From assembly GCA_021825785.1 (NCBI GenBank), contig JAKAGP010000104.1, positions 1-6,728 of the forward strand: a stretch of 6,728 bases of DNA. The letters are read 5' to 3'. The notes under the pieces are model-generated. The model was given only the letters and a program-made list of their open reading frames with translations. It did no database searches and was not told the origin of the DNA. A program made the translations under genes and the position numbers. The DNA comes from Nitrospirota bacterium. Its GTDB lineage: Bacteria; Nitrospirota; Thermodesulfovibrionia; Thermodesulfovibrionales; JdFR-88. Below are positions 1 through 5,187 of this stretch, in pieces (positions within the stretch are counted from its first letter, which is position 1; each line of letters opens with the position of its first letter).

Positions 1-216
1 TGGTATAGGAACGGGACATCCATACAAATACTCAATATGCCGTTTGACATGAATGGGACAATCGGAAACATCTCGCACGCCAAAGACTATTCGGGATACG
101 GGTATAACGGCATTCTGGGGGTCGGCCCCTTTCAGCAGGACTGCGGTTCGCTTTGCACTAACGTAAAAAACAGCAATCAGGTTTCCCAGTGGCCCTACTG
201 GTCCTGCAGCCAATAG
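1..216 (+). CDS. 3' end of a DUF3443-like protein, possibly truncated
   Basis: The frame is open from the first base and ends at TAG 214-216, giving 71 residues; the 5' part lies outside the window. The segment NGILGVGPFQQDCGSLC (about residues 36-52) matches, from memory, the conserved stretch of DUF3443 proteins, where a glycine-rich turn is followed by a DCG...C motif. These are uncharacterised, mostly exported or lipid-anchored proteins of Gram-negative bacteria. In the family as I recall it, this motif is followed by a Y-x-S-C segment and then more than a hundred further residues. Here the protein stops immediately after YWSCSQ, so the copy is either a short variant or has lost its C-terminal third. 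No function can be inferred beyond a likely envelope location. The family call is moderately sure; the truncation is inferred. Confidence 0.55.
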   Translation, partial: WYRNGTSIQILNMPFDMNGTIGNISHAKDYSGYGYNGILGVGPFQQDCGSLCTNVKNSNQVSQWPYWSCSQ

Positions 217-224
217 CGATCTCC

Positions 225-249
225 CGCAAAAAATAAAAATTTTTTGGCG
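225..249. terminator. Possible bidirectional terminator between convergent genes
   Basis: A hairpin can form from CGCAAAAAAT (225-234) and ATTTTTTgGCG (239-249) with one bulged G. It lies just after the stop of the plus-strand DUF3443-like gene and beyond the stop of the minus-strand receiver gene. The A and T runs sit within the stem, so on either strand the 3' arm is partly a T run. This suits a shared weak intrinsic terminator, but the GC part is only three pairs, so it is a suggestion from position more than from stability. Confidence 0.3.
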
Positions 250-273
250 TTGCAGGCATGAGAATCGAAAAAA

Positions 274-663
274 TCAGATGTTTGAAGACCCCAGCGCCCG
301 CTCCAGCATGGTCTTCAGGTGGGCAAGGTCAAAGGGTTTAAGCAGGTATCCGGCTGCCCCCGCGTCTTCAGCCTGCTTCCTTATGGCCTCATCCGCATAG
401 CCCGATATAAAGACCACCGGTATCCCGAAGCGCTCCTTCAGCAGCGCGGCAAGCTCCAGCCCGGACATGTCCCCCTTCAGCTTTATATCCAGTATGGCAA
501 GGGCGGGCCGTTCGGTTTCCGCCACCTTAAGCGCGTCCTCGCCGGACGGAGCGGGCTCGCATACATCATATCCCCACAGGTCCAGGAGATCCGCCATGCT
601 CATGGCGGTGATGGACTCGTCCTCCACTATCAGTATCTTTATCTTTCCGTTCGTATTTTTCAT
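274..663 (-). CDS. Single-domain response regulator (CheY-like receiver)
   Basis: The protein has 129 residues and consists of one receiver domain without an output domain. The acidic pocket is E14-D15, the phospho-acceptor is D59 in the segment LAILDIKLKG, the switch serine is S87 in FISGYAD, and the conserved lysine is K109 in LLKPFD. The DIKLKG and ISGYAD wording is typical of receivers that work with HisKA_2 or HWE-type kinases and of the N-terminal parts of some antiterminators. The kinase gene lies immediately upstream on the same strand, 136 bases away, so this is probably its cognate phosphate acceptor. Lacking an effector domain, it would act by protein contact or as a phosphate sink or relay. 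The ATG at 661-663 is preceded by TTTAGG, a weak ribosome site. A TATAAT on the minus strand at 766-771 could give it a promoter of its own, but no good -35 element is visible. Confidence 0.94.
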   Translation of the reverse strand: MKNTNGKIKILIVEDESITAMSMADLLDLWGYDVCEPAPSGEDALKVAETERPALAILDIKLKGDMSGLELAALLKERFGIPVVFISGYADEAIRKQAEDAGAAGYLLKPFDLAHLKTMLERALGSSNI

Positions 664-727
664 TTTTAGCCTAAACAGCGCATTGTCTATTTTAAAATAA
701 GGCCGTTATTGAGCGCCTGTTTTTTTT

Positions 728-742
728 ATGCCCTACGGGCAT
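728..742. repeat. Short perfect inverted repeat between kinase and receiver genes
   Basis: ATGCCC, a three-base loop, then GGGCAT form a perfect 6-bp stem. An eight-T run (720-727) lies directly before it on the plus strand, so on the minus strand the stem is followed by A residues, not T. It is therefore not a normal intrinsic terminator for the minus-strand genes. It could act as an mRNA processing or stabilising hairpin between the two coding regions, or be chance. Confidence 0.35.
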
Positions 743-773
743 CGAATGTAAGGACTTTTTTATTGATTATATT

Positions 774-792
774 CGCTCGCTTTACGCTCGCT
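774..792. repeat. Direct repeat of CGCTCGCT just after the kinase stop
   Basis: CGCTCGCT occurs at 774-781 and again at 785-792, separated by TTA, starting eight bases beyond the kinase stop codon. Read on the minus strand it is AGCGAGCG-taa-AGCGAGCG. Short GC-rich repeats at gene ends are common as interspersed elements in bacterial genomes. Whether this one is dispersed in the host genome cannot be told from one copy. Confidence 0.4.
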
Positions 793-799
793 GTCCATT

Positions 800-2461
800 T
801 TATGCCTTGAATCTGATCCTGAATTCCGCTCCCCTGCCGGGGATCATTTCTATCTCGCCGCCAAGCTGCTTGGTTGCCAGGTTGCGGACCAGCTTCAAAC
901 CCAGGGTCCTGATATTGCCGATACCGGCAGACTCCAGGCCGGGCCCGTTGTCCCTGTAAACGATCTCCATCAGGCCGGGGCCGGTCTGCCGGAAGGATAT
1001 CCTTATCTCTCCGCCGCCCTCACCCGTGAAGGCGTATTTGAGTGAATTGGAGATAAGCTCGTTTATGATGAGGCCGCAAGGCATTATTATGTCTATGGGC
1101 AATGTGATGCTGTCAGCATCGAGCTTCAGCGCCACCTTTCCTTCTACCTGCGAATGGCTTTCAATGAGGGCGTCCGCCAAGTCCCGGATGTATTCTTTCA
1201 TGTTGACGCTGGAGAGGTCCCTGGACTGATAGAGCTTCTCATGCACGAGCGCCATGGCGCGTATCCTGTTTTTTGTGTCGTCGAACATCTGGAGGACGCG
1301 GCTATCCGAGACGGAGGAAGACTGCAGGCTTATGAGGCTTGAGATCACCTGCATATTGTTTTTGGTCCTGTGATAAAGCTCCCTTAGCAGGGTCTCTTTT
1401 TCCCTCAGGGAGCTTTCAAGGGTTGCCGTCCAGCGCTTCTTTGAGGTGATGTCCCGGGTTATGCCGAGCAGACCGGCTATTTCGCCTTTTTCATTGGTGA
1501 AGGGGATGGCGTTGGTCTCCAGCCAAAGGCGGCGTCCCTTAAGCCCCGCTATCTCGAATTCCAGCGAACCCTCCCCCCCGGCCAGCACCTTCCGGGTAAG
1601 CTCCAGAAATGCCTCCCGGTGTTCGGGGATGACCAGGTCCGTGACGGGCCTGTTTTTTACATCTTCAAAAGAGGAGGCCTGTATCATGGCAAGCCCCGCC
1701 GGGTTCATCATCAAAAGGGTGTTGTCCGCCGCAAGCAGCTTTACGCACTCGGGCTCCGTCTCTATTATGGAACGCAGCAGACGTTCGCTCCGGTGGAGGG
1801 CCTCCTCGGCCTTTTGCCTGGCCCCGGCGATACTGTTGGCCTTGAGCGAAACGATGACGACCGCCAGGAGCAAGGCGGACACAAGGAGCGCCAGCATTAA
1901 AAAAGACGTAAGGAAAAGCGAGTCCGCTTTTCTCCTGATGCCGGATACGTCGTAATATATCTCGCTTGCCCCGGCAAACTTTCCGTTCACCATAACGGGG
2001 GCATACGCTACGGCAAGGTCCGTGGGGGCCGCTTCCCCGCCCGGCGTACGGCTGTTTTTGGGAATAAAATGCTTGTATATATAGCCTTTTGCCACGGTAT
2101 CATAAAAAAATCTCTTTGTGATCATGTGCCCCACCGCGGAAGAGTTGGTATCATCGAATATAAGCTTGCCTTCAGGGGAAAAAAGCCGTATCTTCCACAG
2201 CCCGAAGTCGTTATGGAGAAGGCGGGCTTCCTTCTTCACTTCGCCGGTTACGCCCCCGTCTTCGAACCGGAAGTCCATCTCCGCAAGCGAGCTGCTGAAG
2301 TGGACGGCAATATTGGAGGCCTCGTTTTCCATGGAATCCACATGCAAACTGGAGAAAGAAGGGAAGACGAAAAAAACGTTGTAAGCCGCGAAGAGAAAAA
2401 CGGATATGACGGCTATGAGCAGGATGCCGGTGACGTCCTTTGAAAAATTTATTTTAAACAT
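800..2461 (-). CDS. Membrane sensor histidine kinase, PAS + HisKA_2 type
   Basis: With the ATG at 2459-2461 the protein has 553 residues. The first transmembrane helix is at about 11-33 and an extracytoplasmic sensor region, probably Cache-like, at about 34-180 (ends with a GKFAGASEIYYDV-type strand). A second helix lies at about 181-205. A PAS domain follows at about 225-340, ending with GITRDIT. The HisKA_2 dimerisation/phosphotransfer region begins near 354 with the acceptor H364 in LYHRTKNNMQV. The ATPase domain shows an N box (NELISNSLKYAF), a G1 box (DNGPGL, 504-509) and a G2-like GLKLVRNLA. It should autophosphorylate and pass phosphate to the receiver encoded downstream. A GTG at 2537-2539 would add 26 residues, but it lacks a ribosome site and would put a Cys-rich unlikely tail before the membrane helix; the ATG gives a normal membrane N-terminus. 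The signal sensed is unknown. Confidence 0.93.
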   Translation of the reverse strand: MFKINFSKDVTGILLIAVISVFLFAAYNVFFVFPSFSSLHVDSMENEASNIAVHFSSSLAEMDFRFEDGGVTGEVKKEARLLHNDFGLWKIRLFSPEGKLIFDDTNSSAVGHMITKRFFYDTVAKGYIYKHFIPKNSRTPGGEAAPTDLAVAYAPVMVNGKFAGASEIYYDVSGIRRKADSLFLTSFLMLALLVSALLLAVVIVSLKANSIAGARQKAEEALHRSERLLRSIIETEPECVKLLAADNTLLMMNPAGLAMIQASSFEDVKNRPVTDLVIPEHREAFLELTRKVLAGGEGSLEFEIAGLKGRRLWLETNAIPFTNEKGEIAGLLGITRDITSKKRWTATLESSLREKETLLRELYHRTKNNMQVISSLISLQSSSVSDSRVLQMFDDTKNRIRAMALVHEKLYQSRDLSSVNMKEYIRDLADALIESHSQVEGKVALKLDADSITLPIDIIMPCGLIINELISNSLKYAFTGEGGGEIRISFRQTGPGLMEIVYRDNGPGLESAGIGNIRTLGLKLVRNLATKQLGGEIEMIPGRGAEFRIRFKA

Positions 2462-2465
2462 GCAC

Positions 2466-2530
2466 CCGCCTGAATGTGGTTGCCTTCCGCAGGCGGCGCA
2501 GGGGTTTTTTTGATACTGGAAAAATCCCTG
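2466..2530 (-). promoter_or_regulatory. Kinase mRNA leader: two hairpins, one covering the ribosome site
   Basis: Read on the minus strand, the first stem is CAGGGATTTTT (2530-2520) with AAAAACCCCTG (2509-2499), eleven positions with one mismatch and a ten-base loop. The second is a perfect 7-bp stem CCGCCTG (2496-2490) with CAGGCGG (2472-2466) and a 17-base loop. The 3' arm of the second contains the only purine-rich segment before the ATG at 2461, so folding would hide the ribosome site. This suggests translational control, for instance by a ligand, a protein or temperature. No known riboswitch consensus was recognised. Confidence 0.4.
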
Positions 2531-2578
2531 TCTGGCCACGGTGTTTTTAAATTAAAAATCTGTCTTCACGCAAAATTA

Positions 2579-2584
2579 ATTATA
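2579..2584 (-). promoter_or_regulatory. Candidate -10 box of the kinase promoter
   Basis: The minus strand reads TATAAT here, a perfect sigma-70 -10 hexamer in an AT-rich setting, about 118 bases before the kinase ATG. The best -35 at 17-base spacing is TTAAAG (2602-2607), only three of six matches. If used, the transcript would carry the two leader hairpins described for 2466-2530. Confidence 0.3.
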
Positions 2585-2726
2585 ACACACGAAAAACCCC
2601 CCTTTAATCCGGAGCCGTTTTTTCAAGAAACTGATTTTCTAAACTCTTTCAGCGGACGCGCACATACGCCGCCTTTTAAACTCAATGCATGATGTTTGGA
2701 ATGAGAGTTGAAATAAGAGTTTCAGG

Positions 2727-2847
2727 ACCCGTTTTCCCGGACCAGAATCCGCTCGGCACGAGGCCGGCAAACCCACCTGGATCCCTACCATTAACAAGCG
2801 CGGGCGTCCCGGCATTCCGCCCGCGCCGGCAAAACGGGTTTTTTTTT
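2727..2847 (+). terminator. Structured RNA candidate ending in a terminator-like T run
   Basis: ACCCGTTTTCCCGG (2727-2740) pairs with CCGGCAAAACGGGT (2826-2839) at 13 of 14 positions, and the 3' arm runs straight into nine T residues (2839-2847). Inside, GCGCGGGCG (2798-2806) pairs perfectly with CGCCCGCGC (2818-2826) over an eleven-base loop, sharing one base with the outer stem. A smaller CTCG/CGAG stem is possible near 2752-2763. The stem followed by a T run is what an intrinsic terminator looks like on the plus strand. With about 85 bases enclosed it could be the 3' end of a small structured RNA or the terminator half of an attenuator upstream of the lysis genes. No known RNA family was recognised. 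Confidence 0.45.
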
Positions 2848-2862
2848 AATCCCCCCCTGACA

Positions 2863-2917
2863 GCGGGCGCAAATGAGGTCCCAAAGGAATGCGAACGGCC
2901 TTTTCATTTGCGCCCGC
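2863..2917. repeat. Perfect 14-bp inverted repeat before the endolysin gene
   Basis: GCGGGCGCAAATGA (2863-2876) and TCATTTGCGCCCGC (2904-2917) are perfectly complementary. Inside, AAAGG (2883-2887) can pair with CCTTT (2899-2903), which makes a long interrupted hairpin with an eleven-base apical loop. It begins 16 bases after the T9 run and ends 54 bases before the endolysin ATG. The symmetry fits either an RNA hairpin in the leader of the lysis genes or a protein-binding palindrome. There is no T run after it, so it is not itself a terminator. Confidence 0.65.
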
Positions 2918-2971
2918 CCCGCCAAGCAGGCGAAGAGGGGAAGATGTCCGGTGAAAGGAGAGCGAACAAAG

Positions 2972-3433
2972 ATGAGCAGAGATATTAACAGCCTGGTCCC
3001 CGTGGTCCGTGAGAGGCTTCTGCAACTGGAAGCCGGGGCAAAGCAGCTGGGCATTGAATTCATTACCGTTTACACCCTCCGCACGGAGGCCGAGCAGCAT
3101 GCCCTGTTCGCCCAGGGCAGGAAAACCGTAGATGAGGTGAACCGTTTGCGGAAAGAGGCCGGGCTTGCCCCGATTACGGAGGGACAAAACCGGATCGTGA
3201 CAAGGCTGCTCACATCCGTCCATATGTTCGGCTGCGCCTTCGATGTGGCCATTTTAAAGGACGGGAAGATCGACTGGCAGGATACCTACTCCTTTGAGCG
3301 GCTCGGGGCCGTTGGAGAGTCCCTCGGTCTCAGATGGGGAGGAAGGTTTACGTTCAGGGACTGGGGGCACTTTGAGTACACGGGCGGGCTTACGATCGAG
3401 GAGCTTAAGGAGGGGAAAAGGCCCGCCGCATAG
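2972..3433 (+). CDS. M15-family peptidase, phage endolysin
   Basis: The 153-residue protein is of the size of the small L-alanyl-D-glutamate / D-Ala-D-Ala peptidases of family M15 used as endolysins (T5 type). The zinc-site signature S82-x-H84-xx-G87-x-A89-x-D91 is complete (SVHMFGCAFD). The third ligand H133 lies in RDWGHFEY, with D130 in the position of the general base. An upstream R-T-EAEQ...GR segment (37-50) is also typical. It would cut peptide stems of peptidoglycan at the end of a lytic cycle. No signal peptide is seen, so it depends on a holin, which is encoded next. The ATG at 2972 is chosen because AAAGGAG lies at 2954-2960; an upstream in-frame ATG at 2873 would sit inside the inverted repeat and add 33 basic residues unlike the family. 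The gene ends at TAG 3431-3433. Confidence 0.92.
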   Translation: MSRDINSLVPVVRERLLQLEAGAKQLGIEFITVYTLRTEAEQHALFAQGRKTVDEVNRLRKEAGLAPITEGQNRIVTRLLTSVHMFGCAFDVAILKDGKIDWQDTYSFERLGAVGESLGLRWGGRFTFRDWGHFEYTGGLTIEELKEGKRPAA

Positions 3434-3440
3434 CTTTTTT
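3383..3440 (+). terminator. Weak terminator-like hairpin at the endolysin gene end
   Basis: GGCGGGCTT (3383-3391) can pair with AAGGCCCGCC (3418-3427) with one bulged base, across a 26-base loop, and a T6 run begins at 3435. The stem lies in the last codons and the T run starts seven bases after it, so it is not a good intrinsic terminator. It may attenuate read-through into the holin gene or be chance. Confidence 0.2.
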
Positions 3441-3547
3441 GTTTCTTCACTTGGCCCTCCATGCGAGCCATGCTGGCACATGGTCCCGCCTCAAGACGCT
3501 GCATCCAGCCCGGCTCGTGCCAGTCGATATCCGGCCCGGATGACTGC

Positions 3548-3587
3548 AAAAAAAACAAAAAACAAAAAACCAAAAACAAAAAGGAGG
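3548..3587 (+). promoter_or_regulatory. A-rich leader with a perfect ribosome binding site for the holin gene
   Basis: From 3548 the sequence is runs of five to eight A separated by single or double C, ending in AAGGAGG (3581-3587) seven bases before the ATG at 3595. Unstructured A-rich segments before a strong Shine-Dalgarno site favour ribosome and S1 binding, so high translation of the holin gene is expected. The runs are also prone to slippage, which could alter spacing. Confidence 0.7.
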
Positions 3588-3594
3588 CCTTTAT

Positions 3595-4518
3595 ATGATC
3601 AACGCTGTCGTCGCGGTTGTGCAAAACACTATAACCCCGCTTCTTACTGCCGTAGTCCTCGCACTGTTGGGAATATTCTTTGCATGGCTTCAGAAGAAAT
3701 ACCATATACAGGCAAGCCAGGCCCGCCAGGACTACGTTGAAGCCATTGCCGTGCGTGCCATCGCCTTTGCCGAGGAAGAGGGCGCACAGTTCATAAAAGA
3801 GCACGGAAGCAAGCTGCCTTCTGACACCAAACTCTCCGATGCGGTCACCTTTCTGCTGCGGACGGTCCCCGCGCTCTCTGAAGATGAGGCCAGGGACCTG
3901 ATAACGGCTGTCCTTGGAAAGACCAGCGGCGCCGGAGCGACTGAAGATAGCGCAATAACCGCCAAGGCTGGCATGAAGGGAGGCCAAAGCGGGTTTATCA
4001 GGCTTAAACAGGTGTTTTTTCTTCTGGCCCTTGCGGCCCTTGTCCTCGCTTTCGCATCCTGCGCCGCATGGAAGGCTGATACCACCGCGGGGTATGAATC
4101 CACAGGCGCGGTGCTGGCCGGTATTGAGACCCAGGCAAAAAGCATGTGCGACTCGGGAAAGATAAAGCCCGCGGACTGTGCGACGCTCAAGGCCGGTTAT
4201 AACAAGGCCAGGTTAGCCTACATAACTTCGGGCGACGCACTTATCCTGGCTTTGGACTCCGGGGACGCGGCGGCAAAGCAAAAATCCTTGGCCGCATACC
4301 AGCAGGCGCTTTCGGACCTGAGCGCTTTCCTGCCGGAGCTTATAACCACGGCGGACCAATTGGGGATCAAAACATCAGGGGCGCAGCAAGGGTTTTTAAG
4401 TAGGGGCGCATCAACCGCCCCCCTTGGGCCCCTACGTACAAATCCAACAGCAGGGTCGCAGTCGTACGTAGGAGCGAACCTTGGTACGCCCGTCTTTATT
4501 AACGGAGGTGCGAAATAA
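3595..4518 (+). CDS. LLH-like holin fused in frame to a lipoprotein-like domain
   Basis: The 307-residue protein has two recognisable parts. Residues 1-115 resemble LLH-family phage holins: one transmembrane helix (about 14-32), then a soluble helical region with AVRAIAFAEEEG and a closing LSEDEARDLITAVLG. Residues 127-307 begin MKGGQSGFIRLK, continue with a hydrophobic helix (138-154) and reach FASC156, like a lipoprotein signal with its lipobox. A helical, Ala-rich region with CDSGKIKPADC follows. M127 (3973) has only AAGG before it, so a separate internal start is possible but weakly supported. As written it would be a two-helix membrane protein. The holin half would release the upstream endolysin; the second half might act as an outer-membrane lysis lipoprotein. 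The last 39 or so residues are encoded by palindromic repeats and are probably not native. The stop TAA overlaps the next ATG by one base. Confidence 0.7.
   Translation: MINAVVAVVQNTITPLLTAVVLALLGIFFAWLQKKYHIQASQARQDYVEAIAVRAIAFAEEEGAQFIKEHGSKLPSDTKLSDAVTFLLRTVPALSEDEARDLITAVLGKTSGAGATEDSAITAKAGMKGGQSGFIRLKQVFFLLALAALVLAFASCAAWKADTTAGYESTGAVLAGIETQAKSMCDSGKIKPADCATLKAGYNKARLAYITSGDALILALDSGDAAAKQKSLAAYQQALSDLSAFLPELITTADQLGIKTSGAQQGFLSRGASTAPLGPLRTNPTAGSQSYVGANLGTPVFINGGAK
4400..4491. repeat. Two degenerate GTAGGGGCG-type palindromic repeats in a coding 3' end
   Basis: GTAGGGGC (4400-4407) and GGGCCCCTAC (4426-4435) form an imperfect inverted repeat. CCTACGTAC (4431-4439) and GTACGTAGG (4464-4472) form a perfect 9-bp inverted repeat, so a second copy, diverging from the first, starts at about 4464 and runs to about 4491 (TACGTAGGAGCG, then CGCCC). 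The ends match the end of the element at 6624-6699 (TACGTAGGGGCG). The frame stays open through both, encoding the tail of the holin/lipoprotein protein. Confidence 0.6.
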
Positions 4519-4700
4519 TGACGTTCGAGCAGGCAAACAATCTTACCGGCGTGGCTGAAATGGCGATGTCAGCGGCGGTGCAGGTGGGCGTGGAGATCGC
4601 CAGGGCCGTAAACGAGAGCCGGGAGCTCTCCCAGGCGGACAAGGACGCGCTTGTGGCCAGGATAAAGGCGGCGCAGGCCTCAGTGCCGGTGTGGGAGTAG
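4518..4700 (+). CDS. Small phage protein of unknown function, 60 residues
   Basis: The ATG overlaps the stop of the preceding gene (TAATG), and GGAGG at 4504-4508 stands nine bases before it, so translation is well supported and coupled. The product is acidic to neutral and helical without a membrane segment or Cys, ending ADKDALVARIKAAQASVPVWE. I do not recognise the family. Its place between the lysis genes and the gp25-like gene, in a compact phage operon, suggests a phage role; a short helical protein here could be a lysis accessory or a structural assembly factor, but nothing in the sequence decides this. Confidence 0.7.
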   Translation: MTFEQANNLTGVAEMAMSAAVQVGVEIARAVNESRELSQADKDALVARIKAAQASVPVWE

Positions 4701-4733
4701 AAATGGGTTCGAATCCTTTGTCTTTGATGGGGA

Positions 4734-4750
4734 ATGGGGCGAAGCCCCAT
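4734..4750. repeat. Perfect hairpin ATGGGGC-GAA-GCCCCAT
   Basis: A perfect 7-bp stem closes a GAA loop, with the core GCGAAGC, a sequence known to form unusually stable mini-hairpins in single-stranded DNA. It lies in the 83-base gap before the gp25-like gene, about 15 bases upstream of that gene's ribosome site (GGAGG, 4765-4769). There is no T run, so it is not an intrinsic terminator. It may stabilise mRNA, or be a small interspersed palindrome. Confidence 0.55.
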
Positions 4751-4783
4751 ACATCTAAAGGGGTGGAGGGCGGGAAAAGATAA

Positions 4784-5089
4784 ATGTCCTGGTTTTCCCC
4801 ACAGATAATGCAGGCCCTCATAAACGCGGGCGGGGGCCTGCTGATCGCCCTGGTTATCCTGCTTGGCCTTTACCGCCTGGCGGACAAGCACGGCACGCAG
4901 TTCATCCATGCGCAGCAGGCCCAGGCGGTGGCCATGGGCAAGCAGGCCGAAGCGATGGAGGAGATGAAGACCTCGATAAAGGAATTCATCGGCCGGGACA
5001 ACTCGGAGCACAGGGAGATACTGATCTTGCAGAAACTCACAATTGACAAATTAAAGGGTCTGGAGGAGTCGCTTAATGCAAAAAAATGA
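4784..5089 (+). CDS. Membrane-anchored coiled-coil phage protein (Mu gp25 / DUF2730-like)
   Basis: The 101-residue protein has one transmembrane helix near the N-terminus (about 10-30, ALINAGGGLLIALVILLGLY) and then a long charged helical region (about 35-98) suited to a coiled coil. In Mu-like phages a protein of this size and layout (gp25, DUF2730) is encoded just before gp26, gp27 and the large terminase, which is the order found here. The identification rests on layout and position; sequence similarity was not tested. An alternative is an i-spanin-like lysis component, which also has one N-terminal helix and a coiled coil, and the nearby lipoprotein-like domain would be a natural partner. 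GGAGG lies at 4765-4769, fourteen bases before the ATG, a longer gap than usual. The stop is TGA 5087-5089. Confidence 0.72.
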   Translation: MSWFSPQIMQALINAGGGLLIALVILLGLYRLADKHGTQFIHAQQAQAVAMGKQAEAMEEMKTSIKEFIGRDNSEHREILILQKLTIDKLKGLEESLNAKK

Positions 5090-5127
5090 TATCACCCGCC
5101 AGTTCTTCTTTGGAGGCAACAGATAGA

Positions 5128-5187
5128 TCATGGAAGCCAGGAAAGAAAGATATTAAATCATGGATGCCAGGAAAGAAAAATACAGGC
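5128..5187 (+). repeat. 30-bp tandem duplication of a gene start
   Basis: Two adjacent 30-base units start at 5128 and 5158. They agree at nearly all of the first 25 positions: both read ATCATGGA, then GCCAGGAAAGAAA. The copy number is two and the period is a multiple of three. The second unit is the start of the gp26-like gene; the first encodes the same start (MEARKERY) but runs into TAA at 5154-5156. Confidence 0.85.
5130..5156 (+). CDS. Possible eight-residue leader peptide (MEARKERY)
   Basis: This mini-frame is the duplicated start of the next gene and ends with TAA four bases before the true ATG. It has the better placed ribosome site (TTTGGAGG, 5109-5116), while the main ATG at 5160 has only AGGAAAG at 5139-5145. 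Ribosomes may therefore start here, stop, and restart at 5160, linking the two. Whether it is translated cannot be told from sequence. Confidence 0.3.
   Translation: MEARKERY

Larger units (their letters stand above)
2462..2971. other. 510-bp gene-less but structure-rich intergenic region
   Basis: No open frame here looks like a real protein. The left part (2462-2590) holds the promoter candidate and leader hairpins of the minus-strand kinase. The stretch 2590-2726 is AT-richer, and I see no clear element in it. The right part (2727-2917) holds two large inverted repeats separated by a T9 and a C7 run. The ribosome site of the endolysin gene is at 2954-2960. The boundary between host and prophage sequence probably falls somewhere in this region, but no insertion end or target duplication could be recognised. 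Confidence 0.7.

Noticed and set aside
319..700. Plus-strand open frames opposite the receiver gene
   Set aside because: They are antisense to a clear CheY-like protein, have no ribosome site and show no family-like motifs.
1026..2443. Several plus-strand open frames opposite the histidine kinase
   Set aside because: The minus-strand protein has all kinase motifs in order; the opposing frames are low-complexity shadows in GC-rich coding sequence.
2462..2539. GTG start giving a 579-residue kinase
   Set aside because: No ribosome site; the extra 26 residues precede a normal cytoplasmic N-terminus and membrane helix.
2727..2917. CRISPR-like or clustered repeat array
   Set aside because: The repeated core is only seven bases, alternates in orientation and has uneven spacing; it is better explained as pairing RNA arms.
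2873..2971. Upstream in-frame start of the endolysin adding 33 residues
   Set aside because: It begins inside the 14-bp inverted repeat, has no ribosome site, and the extension is unlike M15 endolysins; ATG 2972 has AAAGGAG.
2474..2988. Plus-strand frames of 72 and 99 codons in the intergenic region
   Set aside because: They run through hairpins and homopolymer runs, lack ribosome sites and show no protein-like composition.
3286..3987. Minus-strand 233-codon frame across the endolysin and holin genes
   Set aside because: It spans two plus-strand genes and the A-rich leader, and its translation has runs such as LFLVFCFLFFL that come from that leader.
4704..4750. A tRNA gene
   Set aside because: Only the T-arm motif is present; there is no acceptor stem, D arm or anticodon arm around it.
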